Shown: in pieces, positions 9,246 through 18,336 of the stretch | Layout: the number at the start of each line of letters is the position of its first letter | Numbering within the stretch: the first letter of the stretch is position 1 | Assembly (NCBI RefSeq): GCF_005930975.1 | Contig: NZ_VBSE01000039.1 | Coordinates: forward strand, 62,001-126,000 | DNA: 64,000 nt | Reading direction: 5' to 3' | Source of the DNA: Apilactobacillus kunkeei | GTDB lineage: Bacteria > Bacillota > Bacilli > Lactobacillales > Lactobacillaceae | Program-made: the position numbers and the translations under genes | The notes under the pieces: generated by a model | Seen by the model: the letters and a program-made list of their open reading frames with translations, nothing else | The model's database searches: none | What the model was told of the DNA's origin: nothing

Positions 9246-10262
9246 TTAATCTAATTCAGCTCTACCCTTACGGTGCATTAATTGAGAAATTGCATCATCA
9301 ATTGTAATTTCCTTGTGTAGTACCTTGTAGATTGCTGAAGTAATTGGCATGTCAATACCACGTTGATTGGCTAGTTCATATGCAGCTTCTGCAGTTGCGA
9401 TACCTTCAATAACCATCCCCATATTCTTAACGATATCATCTAAAGTTTCTCCCTTACCTAGTTGATATCCTGCACGCCAGTTACGTGAATCACTACTTGT
9501 TGCAGTAACAATCACATCACCAAATCCTGATAGACCTGTAAATGTTAATGGATTAGCACCAAATGATGTTCCCAAACGAGAAATTTCAGCAAGTCCACGT
9601 GTCATCAATGCTGCCTTAGCATTGTCAGCATATCCTAAACCATAAAGTGCACCGGCACCAATAGCAATAATGTTCTTTAGAGCTGCACCAATTTCAACAC
9701 CGATGATGTCGTCATTAGTATAAACTCTAAAGTAATCATTAATAAATAATGATTGAATATGTTCGGCATCCTTTATGTTTTCGGAAGCAGTAGTTACCAA
9801 AGTAATATCGTGTTTAGCAACTGATTCTGCTTGACTAGGACCTGAAATAACTGAAATTGACTTACGGTGACTTTCATCGATTTCATCAGCTAAAACTTCT
9901 GACATACGTTTGTAAGTCTTTTGTTCAATTCCTTTACTACCATGAATAATATTTACTTTCATGTCTAGTTCATCTAGGATTTCGTTCACTTGTTTTGCAG
10001 TACTTCTGGTGACTTGTGCTGGAACAACGAATAAAATATCATCAACGCCTCTAATTGCTTCCTTCATATCAGCGTAGGCAACTAGTTCTTTTGGATATGT
10101 AAAATCTTTGATATATTTTTCGTTTGTGTGTTTATTGTTTAGTTCATCAACTTGTGATTGTTTATATGACCATAAACGCACTTCATTACCATTTTCAACT
10201 AAAATATTAGCAAGCATACTGCCCCATGAGCCTGCTCCCAATACTGCGATTTTTTCTACCAT
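9246..10262 (-). CDS. gpsA: NAD(P)-dependent glycerol-3-phosphate dehydrogenase
   Basis: 338 aa. The Rossmann motif GAGSWG is at 9-14, the family catalytic region EIGAALKNIIAIGAG is near 190, and the substrate block DVIVTATSSDSRNW is near 255. It reduces dihydroxyacetone phosphate to sn-glycerol-3-phosphate, the phospholipid and teichoic acid precursor. AAGGAGC precedes the ATG. It sits 21 bases after lgt in the same orientation, which fits an envelope-precursor operon. Confidence 0.96.
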   Translation of the reverse strand: MVEKIAVLGAGSWGSMLANILVENGNEVRLWSYKQSQVDELNNKHTNEKYIKDFTYPKELVAYADMKEAIRGVDDILFVVPAQVTRSTAKQVNEILDELDMKVNIIHGSKGIEQKTYKRMSEVLADEIDESHRKSISVISGPSQAESVAKHDITLVTTASENIKDAEHIQSLFINDYFRVYTNDDIIGVEIGAALKNIIAIGAGALYGLGYADNAKAALMTRGLAEISRLGTSFGANPLTFTGLSGFGDVIVTATSSDSRNWRAGYQLGKGETLDDIVKNMGMVIEGIATAEAAYELANQRGIDMPITSAIYKVLHKEITIDDAISQLMHRKGRAELD

Positions 10263-10283
10263 AATAAATATAGCTCCTTAAAA

Positions 10284-11105
10284 TTATTGTAACTTGCTAC
10301 CATCCAGGTAGTAAGGTAAATCAGAATCTTTTTTGCGACGATAGATCATTAATCCGATTGCTCCTACGAATAAAATAATCGATAATAATTGTGAAACTCT
10401 AATTCCACCAAATAACATTAAGCTATCTGTTCTCATTCCTTCTACGAAGAATCTACCGAATGAGTACCAAATAACGTAGGATAATACCACTTCACCACGT
10501 TTGAAGAATCCCTGAATTTGACGAATATTCATCAATAGAACAAATCCTAACAAGTCCCATAGTGATTCGTACAAGAATGTTGGTTGGCGATAAAATCCCT
10601 GAATATACATTTGATTGATAATGAAATTTGGTAAGTGTAATGACTTCAAGAATGCTAAGCTGGTAATCTTACCAAAAGCTTCTTGGTTCATAAAGTTCCC
10701 CCATCTACCAATTCCTTGACCCATAATCACAGTTGGTGCAATTACATCAAGCATTGCCCATACTGAGATTAACTTACTTCTGCAATATAAGAATACCACT
10801 ACAAATGCACCAATCAATGCACCATAAATGGCAATGCCTCCATCCCAGATTTTAATAATCTCATTTAAATGTTGGCTATAGTATGACCATTGAAATACAA
10901 CATAATAAATACGGGCACAAATAATTGCTACTGGCAAAGCCCATAGAATCATATCGTAAATATTATCTGGTTGAATCCCACGTTTTGTTCCTTCCTTAAC
11001 TGACAAATAAACGGCAATTAATACTGCTGTAGCAATAAAAATACCGTACCAGTGAACTAAGATAGGTCCCAATTTAAACGCAATTGGATTTAACGCAATT
11101 GACAT
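10284..11105 (-). CDS. lgt: Prolipoprotein diacylglyceryl transferase
   Basis: 273 aa with seven predicted hydrophobic segments. The family signature GRWGNFMNQEAFG starts at about residue 133, and Y/H/E-rich catalytic-face motifs (HWYGIFI, YESLWDL, GRFFVEGMRTDSLM) are present. It transfers diacylglycerol from phosphatidylglycerol to the lipobox Cys of prelipoproteins. The frame opens three codons earlier at a GTG, but GGGAAG overlaps that GTG and is 8 bases from the ATG, so ATG at 11105 is chosen. It follows hprK by 24 bases. Confidence 0.95.
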   Translation of the reverse strand: MSIALNPIAFKLGPILVHWYGIFIATAVLIAVYLSVKEGTKRGIQPDNIYDMILWALPVAIICARIYYVVFQWSYYSQHLNEIIKIWDGGIAIYGALIGAFVVVFLYCRSKLISVWAMLDVIAPTVIMGQGIGRWGNFMNQEAFGKITSLAFLKSLHLPNFIINQMYIQGFYRQPTFLYESLWDLLGFVLLMNIRQIQGFFKRGEVVLSYVIWYSFGRFFVEGMRTDSLMLFGGIRVSQLLSIILFVGAIGLMIYRRKKDSDLPYYLDGSKLQ

Positions 11106-11129
11106 TGTATTCACTTCCCAAAAAGAGGA

Positions 11130-12068
11130 TTATTTTTTGTTACCTGAATTTTCTTTAATTAAACTATTTAGATTATCATCAAATACCTTTGTAGCATCAT
11201 AGCCCATCTTCTTAGCACGGTAGTTCATAGCTGCCGCTTCAATAATAATAGCTAAGTTACGACCCGTCTTAACTGGAATGCTTACTCTTTGCACATCAAC
11301 GTCAAAGATACGGCGAGTTTCATCGCCATTACCTAATCTATCATATGGAGTATCATCCGACCAGTTTTCTAAATGAACAATCAGGTCAACCTTAGTTTGT
11401 GAACGAACAGCACCGGCACCGAATAAGTTCATTACATCGATAATCCCAATACCTCTAATCTCTAGTAAGTGTCTTAGAATCATTGGAGCTTGACCAATTA
11501 AAGTTTGTTCATCTTGTTGATATACTTCAACACGATCGTCGGCAATTAATCTATGGCCACGTTTAACAAGTTCAAGGGCAGTTTCACTCTTACCAATTCC
11601 AGAGTCCCCTGTCATTAGTACCCCTAACCCATATACGTCAATTAGCACACCATGAATTGATTTTCTTTCAGCTAATTTACCTTCCAGGTAGTTAGTCATG
11701 TTACTTAGTACTCGAGAAGTCGTTAGCTTAGAACCCAACACTGGAATATGTTGGTTCTTAGCAGCACGAATTAATTCGTCAGGTGGATCTAGTTGTGTTG
11801 AAATAACAAATGCTGGTGTTTCTGGTAAACACATTTTCTTCATTACATCAAAAAGTTCGTTGCTATCCATGCCCTTAGCATAAGATGTTTCTGTAATACC
11901 AAGCAATTGAATTCTCTTTGATGGATAATAGTTAAAGTATCCTGTTAATTCCAAACCAGGGCGTGAAATATCGCTCGTGGTAATTGGTCGATCTAAATAC
12001 TCCTCACCATAGAAAATATCTAGGTGGGTATTTTCAACAAGATCTGAGACCGTTACACTGTATGCCAT
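11130..12068 (-). CDS. hprK: HPr kinase/phosphorylase
   Basis: 312 aa from the ATG at 12068. Walker A GDSGIGKS is at about 154-161, with the conserved His about 15 residues earlier, and the HPrK signature IPVKTGRNLAIIIEAAAMNY lies near 260. It phosphorylates Ser46 of HPr, the switch for CcpA-dependent catabolite repression and PTS activity. The frame opens 13 codons upstream, but that includes the GGAGG ribosome binding site 7 bases before the chosen ATG. It heads the hprK-lgt-gpsA-galU run common in lactobacilli. Confidence 0.96.
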   Translation of the reverse strand: MAYSVTVSDLVENTHLDIFYGEEYLDRPITTSDISRPGLELTGYFNYYPSKRIQLLGITETSYAKGMDSNELFDVMKKMCLPETPAFVISTQLDPPDELIRAAKNQHIPVLGSKLTTSRVLSNMTNYLEGKLAERKSIHGVLIDVYGLGVLMTGDSGIGKSETALELVKRGHRLIADDRVEVYQQDEQTLIGQAPMILRHLLEIRGIGIIDVMNLFGAGAVRSQTKVDLIVHLENWSDDTPYDRLGNGDETRRIFDVDVQRVSIPVKTGRNLAIIIEAAAMNYRAKKMGYDATKVFDDNLNSLIKENSGNKK

Positions 12069-12132
12069 AGCCTTTCCTCCAAATTCATCATAAAACAAGT
12101 TTATCATGTTATTAGATGTTTTTAAAATTTTT

Positions 12133-12468
12133 TTAGTAGTCTGACAATATAACGTTACAAATTGACATAATCAATGCAACAATCACTGCCATTCCAAATG
12201 AAGCAAAATGAAAAGTATTGCCTACCACGAAAGATGTTAATTCCAGCATAATACCATTTAGAATAATACTGAATAGACCTAAAGTTACCAAGTTGATTGG
12301 TAAGGATAATATAAACAATACTGGTTTCACTAATGCATTTAAAATCGCTAAAACAATCGCTGCAACAATTGCTGTTTCAAATGAAGCAACGTAAAAACTT
12401 CCTTGAAAGAAACCGGCAATCGCAATAAATAGCAATGTGTTAATCAATATTCTGCCTAACACTCTCAT
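12133..12468 (-). CDS. Small membrane protein of the phage-holin-4-2/YvlD family
   Basis: 111 aa, almost entirely hydrophobic, with about four transmembrane helices (residues roughly 7-25, 27-46, 50-72 and 86-108). The LNALVKPVLFILSLPINLVTLG block is characteristic of the YvlD/DUF360 family. In Bacillus yvlD sits beside PspC-type proteins in an envelope-stress operon, and here it directly follows the pspC gene (11-base gap). Despite the family label it is not evidence of a prophage. Function is unknown; envelope homeostasis is inferred from context. Confidence 0.85.
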   Translation of the reverse strand: MRVLGRILINTLLFIAIAGFFQGSFYVASFETAIVAAIVLAILNALVKPVLFILSLPINLVTLGLFSIILNGIMLELTSFVVGNTFHFASFGMAVIVALIMSICNVILSDY

Positions 12469-12479
12469 GGTGTCACCTC

Positions 12480-12752
12480 TTATTTATCATTAAATTCATC
12501 AACGTCAGTTAAATTGCGTCGATTTTTCTTATCATTGGTATGTCCACCGCCATAAACGTTGGGGTTAGCCGGAACAATTACTAAACAAATTACATAAAGC
12601 AATATTCCGCCAATTAGATGGCCCGGAACAATAGTTAGAACTACGAAAATAATTCTTAAAAGTTGAGAGTTAATATGGAAATATTCGGCAATTCCACCTA
12701 ATAATCCTGTTAATAATCGATCTGATTGAGAACGGTAAATTTTAGTCATCAT
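12480..12752 (-). CDS. PspC domain protein
   Basis: 90 aa. The PspC domain (KIYRSQSDRLLTGLLGGIAEY, then one transmembrane helix at about 32-60) is followed by a polar tail. Proteins of this family respond to membrane stress. Two in-frame ATGs are possible; AGGAGG is 4 bases from the first and 7 from the second (12749), so the second may be the true start. It precedes the YvlD-like gene and hprK. Confidence 0.88.
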   Translation of the reverse strand: MMTKIYRSQSDRLLTGLLGGIAEYFHINSQLLRIIFVVLTIVPGHLIGGILLYVICLVIVPANPNVYGGGHTNDKKNRRNLTDVDEFNDK

Positions 12753-12806
12753 AAAACCTCCTCGTTAAATGACATTTTAAATAATGTTTATTAAATCAAT
12801 CTTAAG

Positions 12807-13961
12807 TTACTTTTCTTTAATAACAACTACACCTAATTCATTTGGTGAGTCACTGTAAATGGCACTTTCCATAATTTTAATACGATCTTTTCGATTCAAT
12901 ACCTTCAATCGACAAAATGTTGGTGAAGTCAAAGTGGCCTTGTAAAAATCGTCTTCGGTGCTTACTTTTATATTGTTAACCTCAACGATTAAATCACCTA
13001 GTTCAACACCCATCTTTTCAGCTGGTGTGTCCTCTCTAACCGCAATTACTCTAAGACCATTAACTGCATCTGAAAACCACTTATCCCTATTGCTATCTCT
13101 GTGCTTAGTTCTTATTAAAACTAGTAGATATAAAGCTGCCATCACTGCCATTGAAATTAATTCAATGTTTTTAACACCATTTAATAAATAAGTTGTAACC
13201 ACTAGAATAATACCTAAAACCGTTAACCATAACAATTCATTAGATAATTTTTTGAAAAATTCTTTTGGAATTGATTTAAAAATAGTGAATCTAATTCCAA
13301 TCAATACTGGCAGAATAAAGATTGTGAATTGATGATGTCCCGTTGAAAATACTGGCCACCAACTAATCAATGTGTGAATTTGATCACCTGGTACTAATAC
13401 TACAATTGGTAGAATTGAAAATTCCTTATTTAAGTAACCAGCAACTTTGTTACCACGTTGGTTTTTGAAAATCTTTGGTGATTGATAGTTTCCTAAGAAC
13501 ATCTTCATATACAATGCGGAAACAAAGAATACCATAACTAATAGCAACAATACGTTGGACAATGAGGTATCTGAAGTATTGATTTCTCCCGTGTTAACAT
13601 ACGTAAATAAGTCAAACTTATATATTACAAACGTTAATGCAGTCGCAATTACCAGGTTTAACACCGTAAAAAATTGACCTGGGATAATGATTAAGTTAAT
13701 TAGTAACAATACTTCATAGATAATGATCCAAGGAAGTGATAGATAAATTCCTAAAATCATTGAAATAATGCTTCCCACAATTCCAAGAATAATAAAACTT
13801 AGCCAAAAATGTTTCATTTCAAAATCATTTGGTGAAATGGAAGTGTTAAAGTCGTTTCTTTCACGTTTAATACGTCTACGGTAGATAATGTAATTTCTTA
13901 ATATTCCCAACCATAATACTGGCTGAATAAATATTAATAATGTCATCCATAAATTATTCAT
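12807..13961 (-). CDS. MinJ-like multispanning PDZ-domain membrane protein
   Basis: 384 aa. There are about seven to eight hydrophobic segments in residues 1-290, then a C-terminal PDZ domain (VIAVREDTPAEKMGVELGDL at about 300-320). Length, topology and location near prfB/secA match B. subtilis MinJ (YvjD), which bridges DivIVA and MinD in septum placement. In lactobacilli it is usually annotated only as a PDZ-domain protein. It starts 10 bases after prfB. A division role is inferred from synteny; no min genes are in the window. Confidence 0.75.
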   Translation of the reverse strand: MNNLWMTLLIFIQPVLWLGILRNYIIYRRRIKRERNDFNTSISPNDFEMKHFWLSFIILGIVGSIISMILGIYLSLPWIIIYEVLLLINLIIIPGQFFTVLNLVIATALTFVIYKFDLFTYVNTGEINTSDTSLSNVLLLLVMVFFVSALYMKMFLGNYQSPKIFKNQRGNKVAGYLNKEFSILPIVVLVPGDQIHTLISWWPVFSTGHHQFTIFILPVLIGIRFTIFKSIPKEFFKKLSNELLWLTVLGIILVVTTYLLNGVKNIELISMAVMAALYLLVLIRTKHRDSNRDKWFSDAVNGLRVIAVREDTPAEKMGVELGDLIVEVNNIKVSTEDDFYKATLTSPTFCRLKVLNRKDRIKIMESAIYSDSPNELGVVVIKEK

Positions 13962-13971
13962 TTAAATTCCC

Positions 13972-15088
13972 CTATTCTGGATTTCTTTTGCTTAGTTTCC
14001 ATTGTAAGTAAGCATTGATGAATGGATTAAGATCCCCATCCATCACGTCTTGTGCCTTCGCAGTTTCATAATTTGTTCGATGATCTTTAACCATTGAGTA
14101 TGGATGGAAAACATAAGATCTAATTTGCGAACCCCAACCAATCTCTTTTTGTTCACCTTCTAGTTGTGCCTTTTGTTGTTCCTTCTTTTCTTCTTCTAAT
14201 TCATAAAGTTTGGACTTCAACATGTTCATGGCCGTTTCTCTATTTTGTAGTTGTGAACGTTGAGCTTGACTAGCAACAACAATCCCAGTAGGTTCATGCG
14301 TAATACGAACTGCTGAAGATGTCTTGTTAACGTGTTGTCCACCGGCACCACTTGCACGATAAACGTCAATTCGTAAGTCAGCAGGATTAATCTCGATATC
14401 GACAGTGTCATCTAGTTCTGGCATTACATCGACAGAAGCAAAAGATGTGTGACGACGTCCTGCAGAATCAAATGGTGAGATTCTAACTAATCGGTGAACA
14501 CCCTTTTCGGATTTTAGGTATCCGTAAGCATTTTCACCACTAACCATAATGGTAGCTGTATCAATACCAGCCACTTCACCAGCTTGGTAGTTCAATGTTT
14601 CTAGCTTGAAACCATTTTGATCAGCCCATCTAGTATACATTCTAAATAGCATCATGCCCCAATCGTGTGATTCGGTTCCACCAGCTCCTGGGTGAATTTC
14701 TAGAATTGCATTGTTGACATCATATTTACCATTTAGCAACATCCCTAATCTGTACTTTTCAAGATGTGACTTTGTTTGTGCCAAAGATTCCTCAAATTCT
14801 TCCATCATCGAATCATCGTTTTCTTCTTCAATTAATTCTAGGTTAACTTCTAGGTCCTCAACTTCTTCATTTAGTTCATTAAAATTATCGTATTTTTTCT
14901 TTAAACGATTATTTTCATTTATAAAGCTTTGTGCTGTTTCGGGATTATCCCAGAATCCAGGTTCGGCCATTTTGGCTTCATTAATTTCAATGCTTTCTTG
15001 AAGGGAATCTAAGTCAAAGAGACCCCCTAAAGCCCTGGATGGCTTTTTTGATTTGACTTATTTCATTTTTAGCATCAGCTAGTTCCAT
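13972..15088 (-). CDS. prfB: Peptide chain release factor 2, expressed through a programmed +1 frameshift
   Basis: 371 aa in two frames: 15088-15017, then 15015-13972 after the in-frame TGA at 15016-15014. The site is CTT TGA C with an AGGGGG anti-SD element three bases upstream, the classical RF2 autoregulatory frameshift. Stop recognition region ISPFDSAGRRHTSFASV and the peptidyl-hydrolysis motif GGQ (in ASGAGGQHVNKTS) are intact. RF2 releases chains at UGA/UAA, and low RF2 favours the frameshift. The ATG has AAGGAGAG upstream. A terminator lies immediately upstream of this ribosome binding site. Confidence 0.96.
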
Positions 15089-15104
15089 TTTTACTCTCCT
15101 TACC

Positions 15105-15140
15105 AAAAAAGCGAAGTGAACTTATGTTCATCTTCGCTTT
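15105..15140 (-). terminator. Terminator after secA, abutting the prfB ribosome binding site
   Basis: On the minus strand, AGCGAAG-A-TGAAC / GTTCA-CTTCGCT (single bulge, ATAA loop) is followed by TTTTTT. Only 16 bases, including the SD, separate it from the prfB ATG. Confidence 0.8.
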
Positions 15141-15144
15141 ATTA

Positions 15145-17508
15145 TTATCTTTCGATGTTTTGTCTGATTTCAGCTTTCATGAACAATCTTGTGGCATCAT
15201 AATCAATATCTGAGACCATCTCTTCAAACATTTGATAACCTTCACGTTGGTATTCAACTAATGGGTTCAATTGACCATAACCTCTTAAACCAATTGATTG
15301 TCTTAATTGGTCCATTTCATCAATATGATCAGTCCAGTGAGAATCTACAACTCTTAATAAAACAACCTTTTCAAATTCTAGCATTTGTTCTGGGTCATAT
15401 AGTTGTTCTTCTTTTTCCTTGTAAACTTTTTCAGATAATTCAACCAAGAAGTTCTTGATTTCATCAGCCGACTTATCCTCTAAGTCAGATAGGCTAATCA
15501 TATCAGGACTAACAAGTGCACTAATAGCAAAGTCTAGGATTGTACTTAGATCCCAATCTTTCTTGTCACCTTGAGTGTGTAAGTTAACAATACGGTTGAT
15601 TGTTCTCTTAATCATTGGTTTCATAACCCAATCTAATGATTTATCTTCGGTGATTACTTGGTATCTTTCATTGTAGATAACGCTACGTTGTTGTCTCATA
15701 ACGTCATCGTATTGTAGAACTTGTTTTCTTGAATCGTAGTTATTACCTTCAACACGTTTTTGTGCTGATTCAACTTGCTTGGTGATTAAACGACTCTTGA
15801 TAACAGCAGAGTCACCATCAACCTTCATTCTTTCCAAGAAGTTCTTAATCTTATCAGAGCCAAAACGACGCATTAAGTCATCCTCTAGTGATAAGTAGAA
15901 TTGTGATAGACCTGGATCACCTTGACGTCCTGAACGTCCACGTAATTGGTTATCGATACGTCTTGATTCGTGTCTTTCAGTACCAATAACAGCAAGTCCA
16001 CCTAATTCAACAACACCCGGTCCCAATTTAATATCAGTACCACGACCAGCCATGTTAGTAGCGATAGTTACCGCACCTTTTTGACCAGCATTTGCAACGA
16101 TTTCAGCTTCTTTAGCATGGTTCTTAGCATTTAGCACTTCGTGGTTAATACCAGCATCATCTAAGCGTTTTGAAATGTATTCTGAAGTTTCAACGGCAAC
16201 AGTACCAATTAGGATTGGTTGGCCATTGGCGTGTAATTCTTTAATTTCATCAACTACAGCATCGAATTTTGATTGTAGAGTTGGGTACAACAAGTCAGGT
16301 TCATCAACTCTGGCAACCGGTCTGTTGGTTGGAATGGAAATAACATCCATGTTATAAATTTCTCTAAATTCATCAGCTTCAGTCTTAGCTGTACCTGTCA
16401 TTCCGGCAAGTTTACTGTACATTCTGAATAAGTTTTGGTAAGTAATGTTGGCCATTGTCTTACTTTCTTCTTGAATGGTTACTCCTTCTTTAGCCTCAAT
16501 AGCTTGGTGTAATCCATCAGAGAAACGACGTCCATCCATAATACGACCAGTAAATGAATCAACGATAAGTACTTCGTCATCAGAAACAACGTAATCCTTA
16601 TCCTTAATCATAATAAAGTTGGCACGCAATGCTTCATCAATATGGTGAGTCAATGCAGTATTATCAGTGTCATACAAATTCTTTAAGTTGAAGTACTTTT
16701 CAGCTTTTTCAATACCTTGGTCATTTAAAGAAACAGTCTTTGATTCTAGGTCAATCTTAAAATCGTCTTTTTCCTTCAATGTCTTAGCAAATTGATCAGC
16801 TTGCATGTATAGTTCTGAAGAACCTTTGGCTTGTCCTGAAATAATCAATGGAGTTCTGGCTTCATCAATCAAGATGGAGTCAACTTCATCGACAATGGCA
16901 AAGTTCAATGGTCTTTGAACCATATCTTCTTTGTAGACAACCATGTTATCACGTAAGTAATCAAAACCGATTTCACTATTAGTTGAGTAAGTAATATCAG
17001 CATTGTATGCTTCACGTTTTTCTTCTGGACTCTTTTCAGTTAAGTTAACACCTACTGATAATCCTAACCAGTTGTATAGTTCACCCATTTGTTCAGCATC
17101 ACGTTGAGATAGGTATTCGTTAACAGTAATAACATGAACACCTTTACCAGCTAATGCATTTAGGTAAACTGGCATTGTCGCAGTCAAAGTCTTACCTTCA
17201 CCAGTCTTCATTTCTGAAATGTTACCTTCATGTAGCACAATTCCACCCATGATTTGGACATGGAAAGGAGTCAACCCTAATACACGAGTAGCACCCTCTC
17301 TGGCAACTGCAAATGCTTCTGGTAGTAAGTCATCAAGAGTTTCCCCATCTTGATAACGTTGTTGAAATTCTGGGGTTTTAGCTTTTAGTTCGTCATCACT
17401 TAGTTTGCTGATTTCATCGGCATAAGATTCAACCTTATCAGCTAGCTTGCTAAGTCTTTTAACTTCACGCTTGTCGCTTTCGACCCATTTTCTTAAAATG
17501 TTAGCCAT
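15145..17508 (-). CDS. secA: Protein translocase ATPase SecA
   Basis: 787 aa. Walker A (MKTGEGKT near 100-107), Walker B DEVD (in [19 protein letters not shown]) and motif VI ([14 protein letters not shown]) are present. The C-terminal zinc-binding CxC linker is absent; the protein ends [14 protein letters not shown], as in many lactobacilli. SecA drives preproteins through SecYEG. GGAAGG precedes the ATG. The promoter must lie in the 150-base AT-rich gap to comFC, where hpf is normally found but is not present here. Confidence 0.97.
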   Translation of the reverse strand: MANILRKWVESDKREVKRLSKLADKVESYADEISKLSDDELKAKTPEFQQRYQDGETLDDLLPEAFAVAREGATRVLGLTPFHVQIMGGIVLHEGNISEMKTGEGKTLTATMPVYLNALAGKGVHVITVNEYLSQRDAEQMGELYNWLGLSVGVNLTEKSPEEKREAYNADITYSTNSEIGFDYLRDNMVVYKEDMVQRPLNFAIVDEVDSILIDEARTPLIISGQAKGSSELYMQADQFAKTLKEKDDFKIDLESKTVSLNDQGIEKAEKYFNLKNLYDTDNTALTHHIDEALRANFIMIKDKDYVVSDDEVLIVDSFTGRIMDGRRFSDGLHQAIEAKEGVTIQEESKTMANITYQNLFRMYSKLAGMTGTAKTEADEFREIYNMDVISIPTNRPVARVDEPDLLYPTLQSKFDAVVDEIKELHANGQPILIGTVAVETSEYISKRLDDAGINHEVLNAKNHAKEAEIVANAGQKGAVTIATNMAGRGTDIKLGPGVVELGGLAVIGTERHESRRIDNQLRGRSGRQGDPGLSQFYLSLEDDLMRRFGSDKIKNFLERMKVDGDSAVIKSRLITKQVESAQKRVEGNNYDSRKQVLQYDDVMRQQRSVIYNERYQVITEDKSLDWVMKPMIKRTINRIVNLHTQGDKKDWDLSTILDFAISALVSPDMISLSDLEDKSADEIKNFLVELSEKVYKEKEEQLYDPEQMLEFEKVVLLRVVDSHWTDHIDEMDQLRQSIGLRGYGQLNPLVEYQREGYQMFEEMVSDIDYDATRLFMKAEIRQNIER

Positions 17509-17658
17509 TTGTTTATTTTCCTTCCGTGAATTAGTTTTTAATGTTTTATTCGCTTTATATAAATTCTATCTTTCTTATTCTAACATTTAATTATCATTTT
17601 TAAAAACAGATTATCTAATTCTTCTGAAAAAATATCCTTTGTATATATAAAATATCCC

Positions 17659-18336
17659 TTATCGACATAACGTCAGTCCTAAAACTTGCATCGCACCGTT
17701 TTTCTTCAAAACTTCCGCAGCATGTCTAATCGTTGTTCCAGTGGTATAAATATCATCTAACAACAATACTTTTTGATTAACTATTTTGGGTACTGATTCG
17801 TAGTTGATTGTGAAAACCTGTTTGTTGTGAATTCGTTGTTGACGGTTTAACGCAGACTGTCTCACCTTGCGCCTTTCCTTCACCTTTAATGCTTCTACGT
17901 ATTTAATGTCTCCTAGGAGTCCGATAACTTGATTGAATCCACGATTAATTTTAGTTTCTGCACTAATCGGGATTGGTACCACTACGAAATCTTTTCTAAT
18001 CTTTTTTCTAATCTCTTTTTGAAAAATCATCCGTAATTGATAGTCACCAACAAACTTATAGCGATGCATAAAATTTTTCATCGCTTCGTTATATTGAAAG
18101 ATTGATCTATTCTCGAATTCATCACCTAATCTACACCATTTTTGACAATCAATACACATTCCAAGATTATCCATTTGACGACCACAAGATTTACATATCC
18201 TTGTTTCGTCAATGCGTACAAACTGATTCATACATTCAGCACAAACGTATTTTTTAGGTAATCTTTTAAAGCTCAATAAAAAAGAAAGTGATATGTCATA
18301 CGTAATCACTTTTTTGCATAATAGGCAGCTATCCAT
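17659..18336 (-). CDS. comFC: Competence protein ComFC, phosphoribosyltransferase-like
   Basis: 225 aa. The N-terminal zinc ribbon has pairs CLLC, CAEC, CKSC and CIDC within residues 4-75. The C-terminal PRTase-type loop VLLLDDIYTTGTTIRHAAE is at about 190-208. ComFC works with ComFA in uptake of transforming single-stranded DNA. It overlaps comFA by 8 bases, so the two are translationally coupled. All cysteines and the PRPP loop are intact, suggesting a functional competence apparatus rather than a remnant. Confidence 0.93.
   Translation of the reverse strand: MDSCLLCKKVITYDISLSFLLSFKRLPKKYVCAECMNQFVRIDETRICKSCGRQMDNLGMCIDCQKWCRLGDEFENRSIFQYNEAMKNFMHRYKFVGDYQLRMIFQKEIRKKIRKDFVVVPIPISAETKINRGFNQVIGLLGDIKYVEALKVKERRKVRQSALNRQQRIHNKQVFTINYESVPKIVNQKVLLLDDIYTTGTTIRHAAEVLKKNGAMQVLGLTLCR

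Noticed and set aside
12133-12468. Phage holin family protein as a sign of a prophage
   Set aside because: It is the chromosomal YvlD-type protein beside pspC; no other phage genes are near.
15145-15200. SecA without its C-terminal zinc domain as a truncation
   Set aside because: Many lactobacilli have SecA ending at this point; the frame is complete and a terminator follows.
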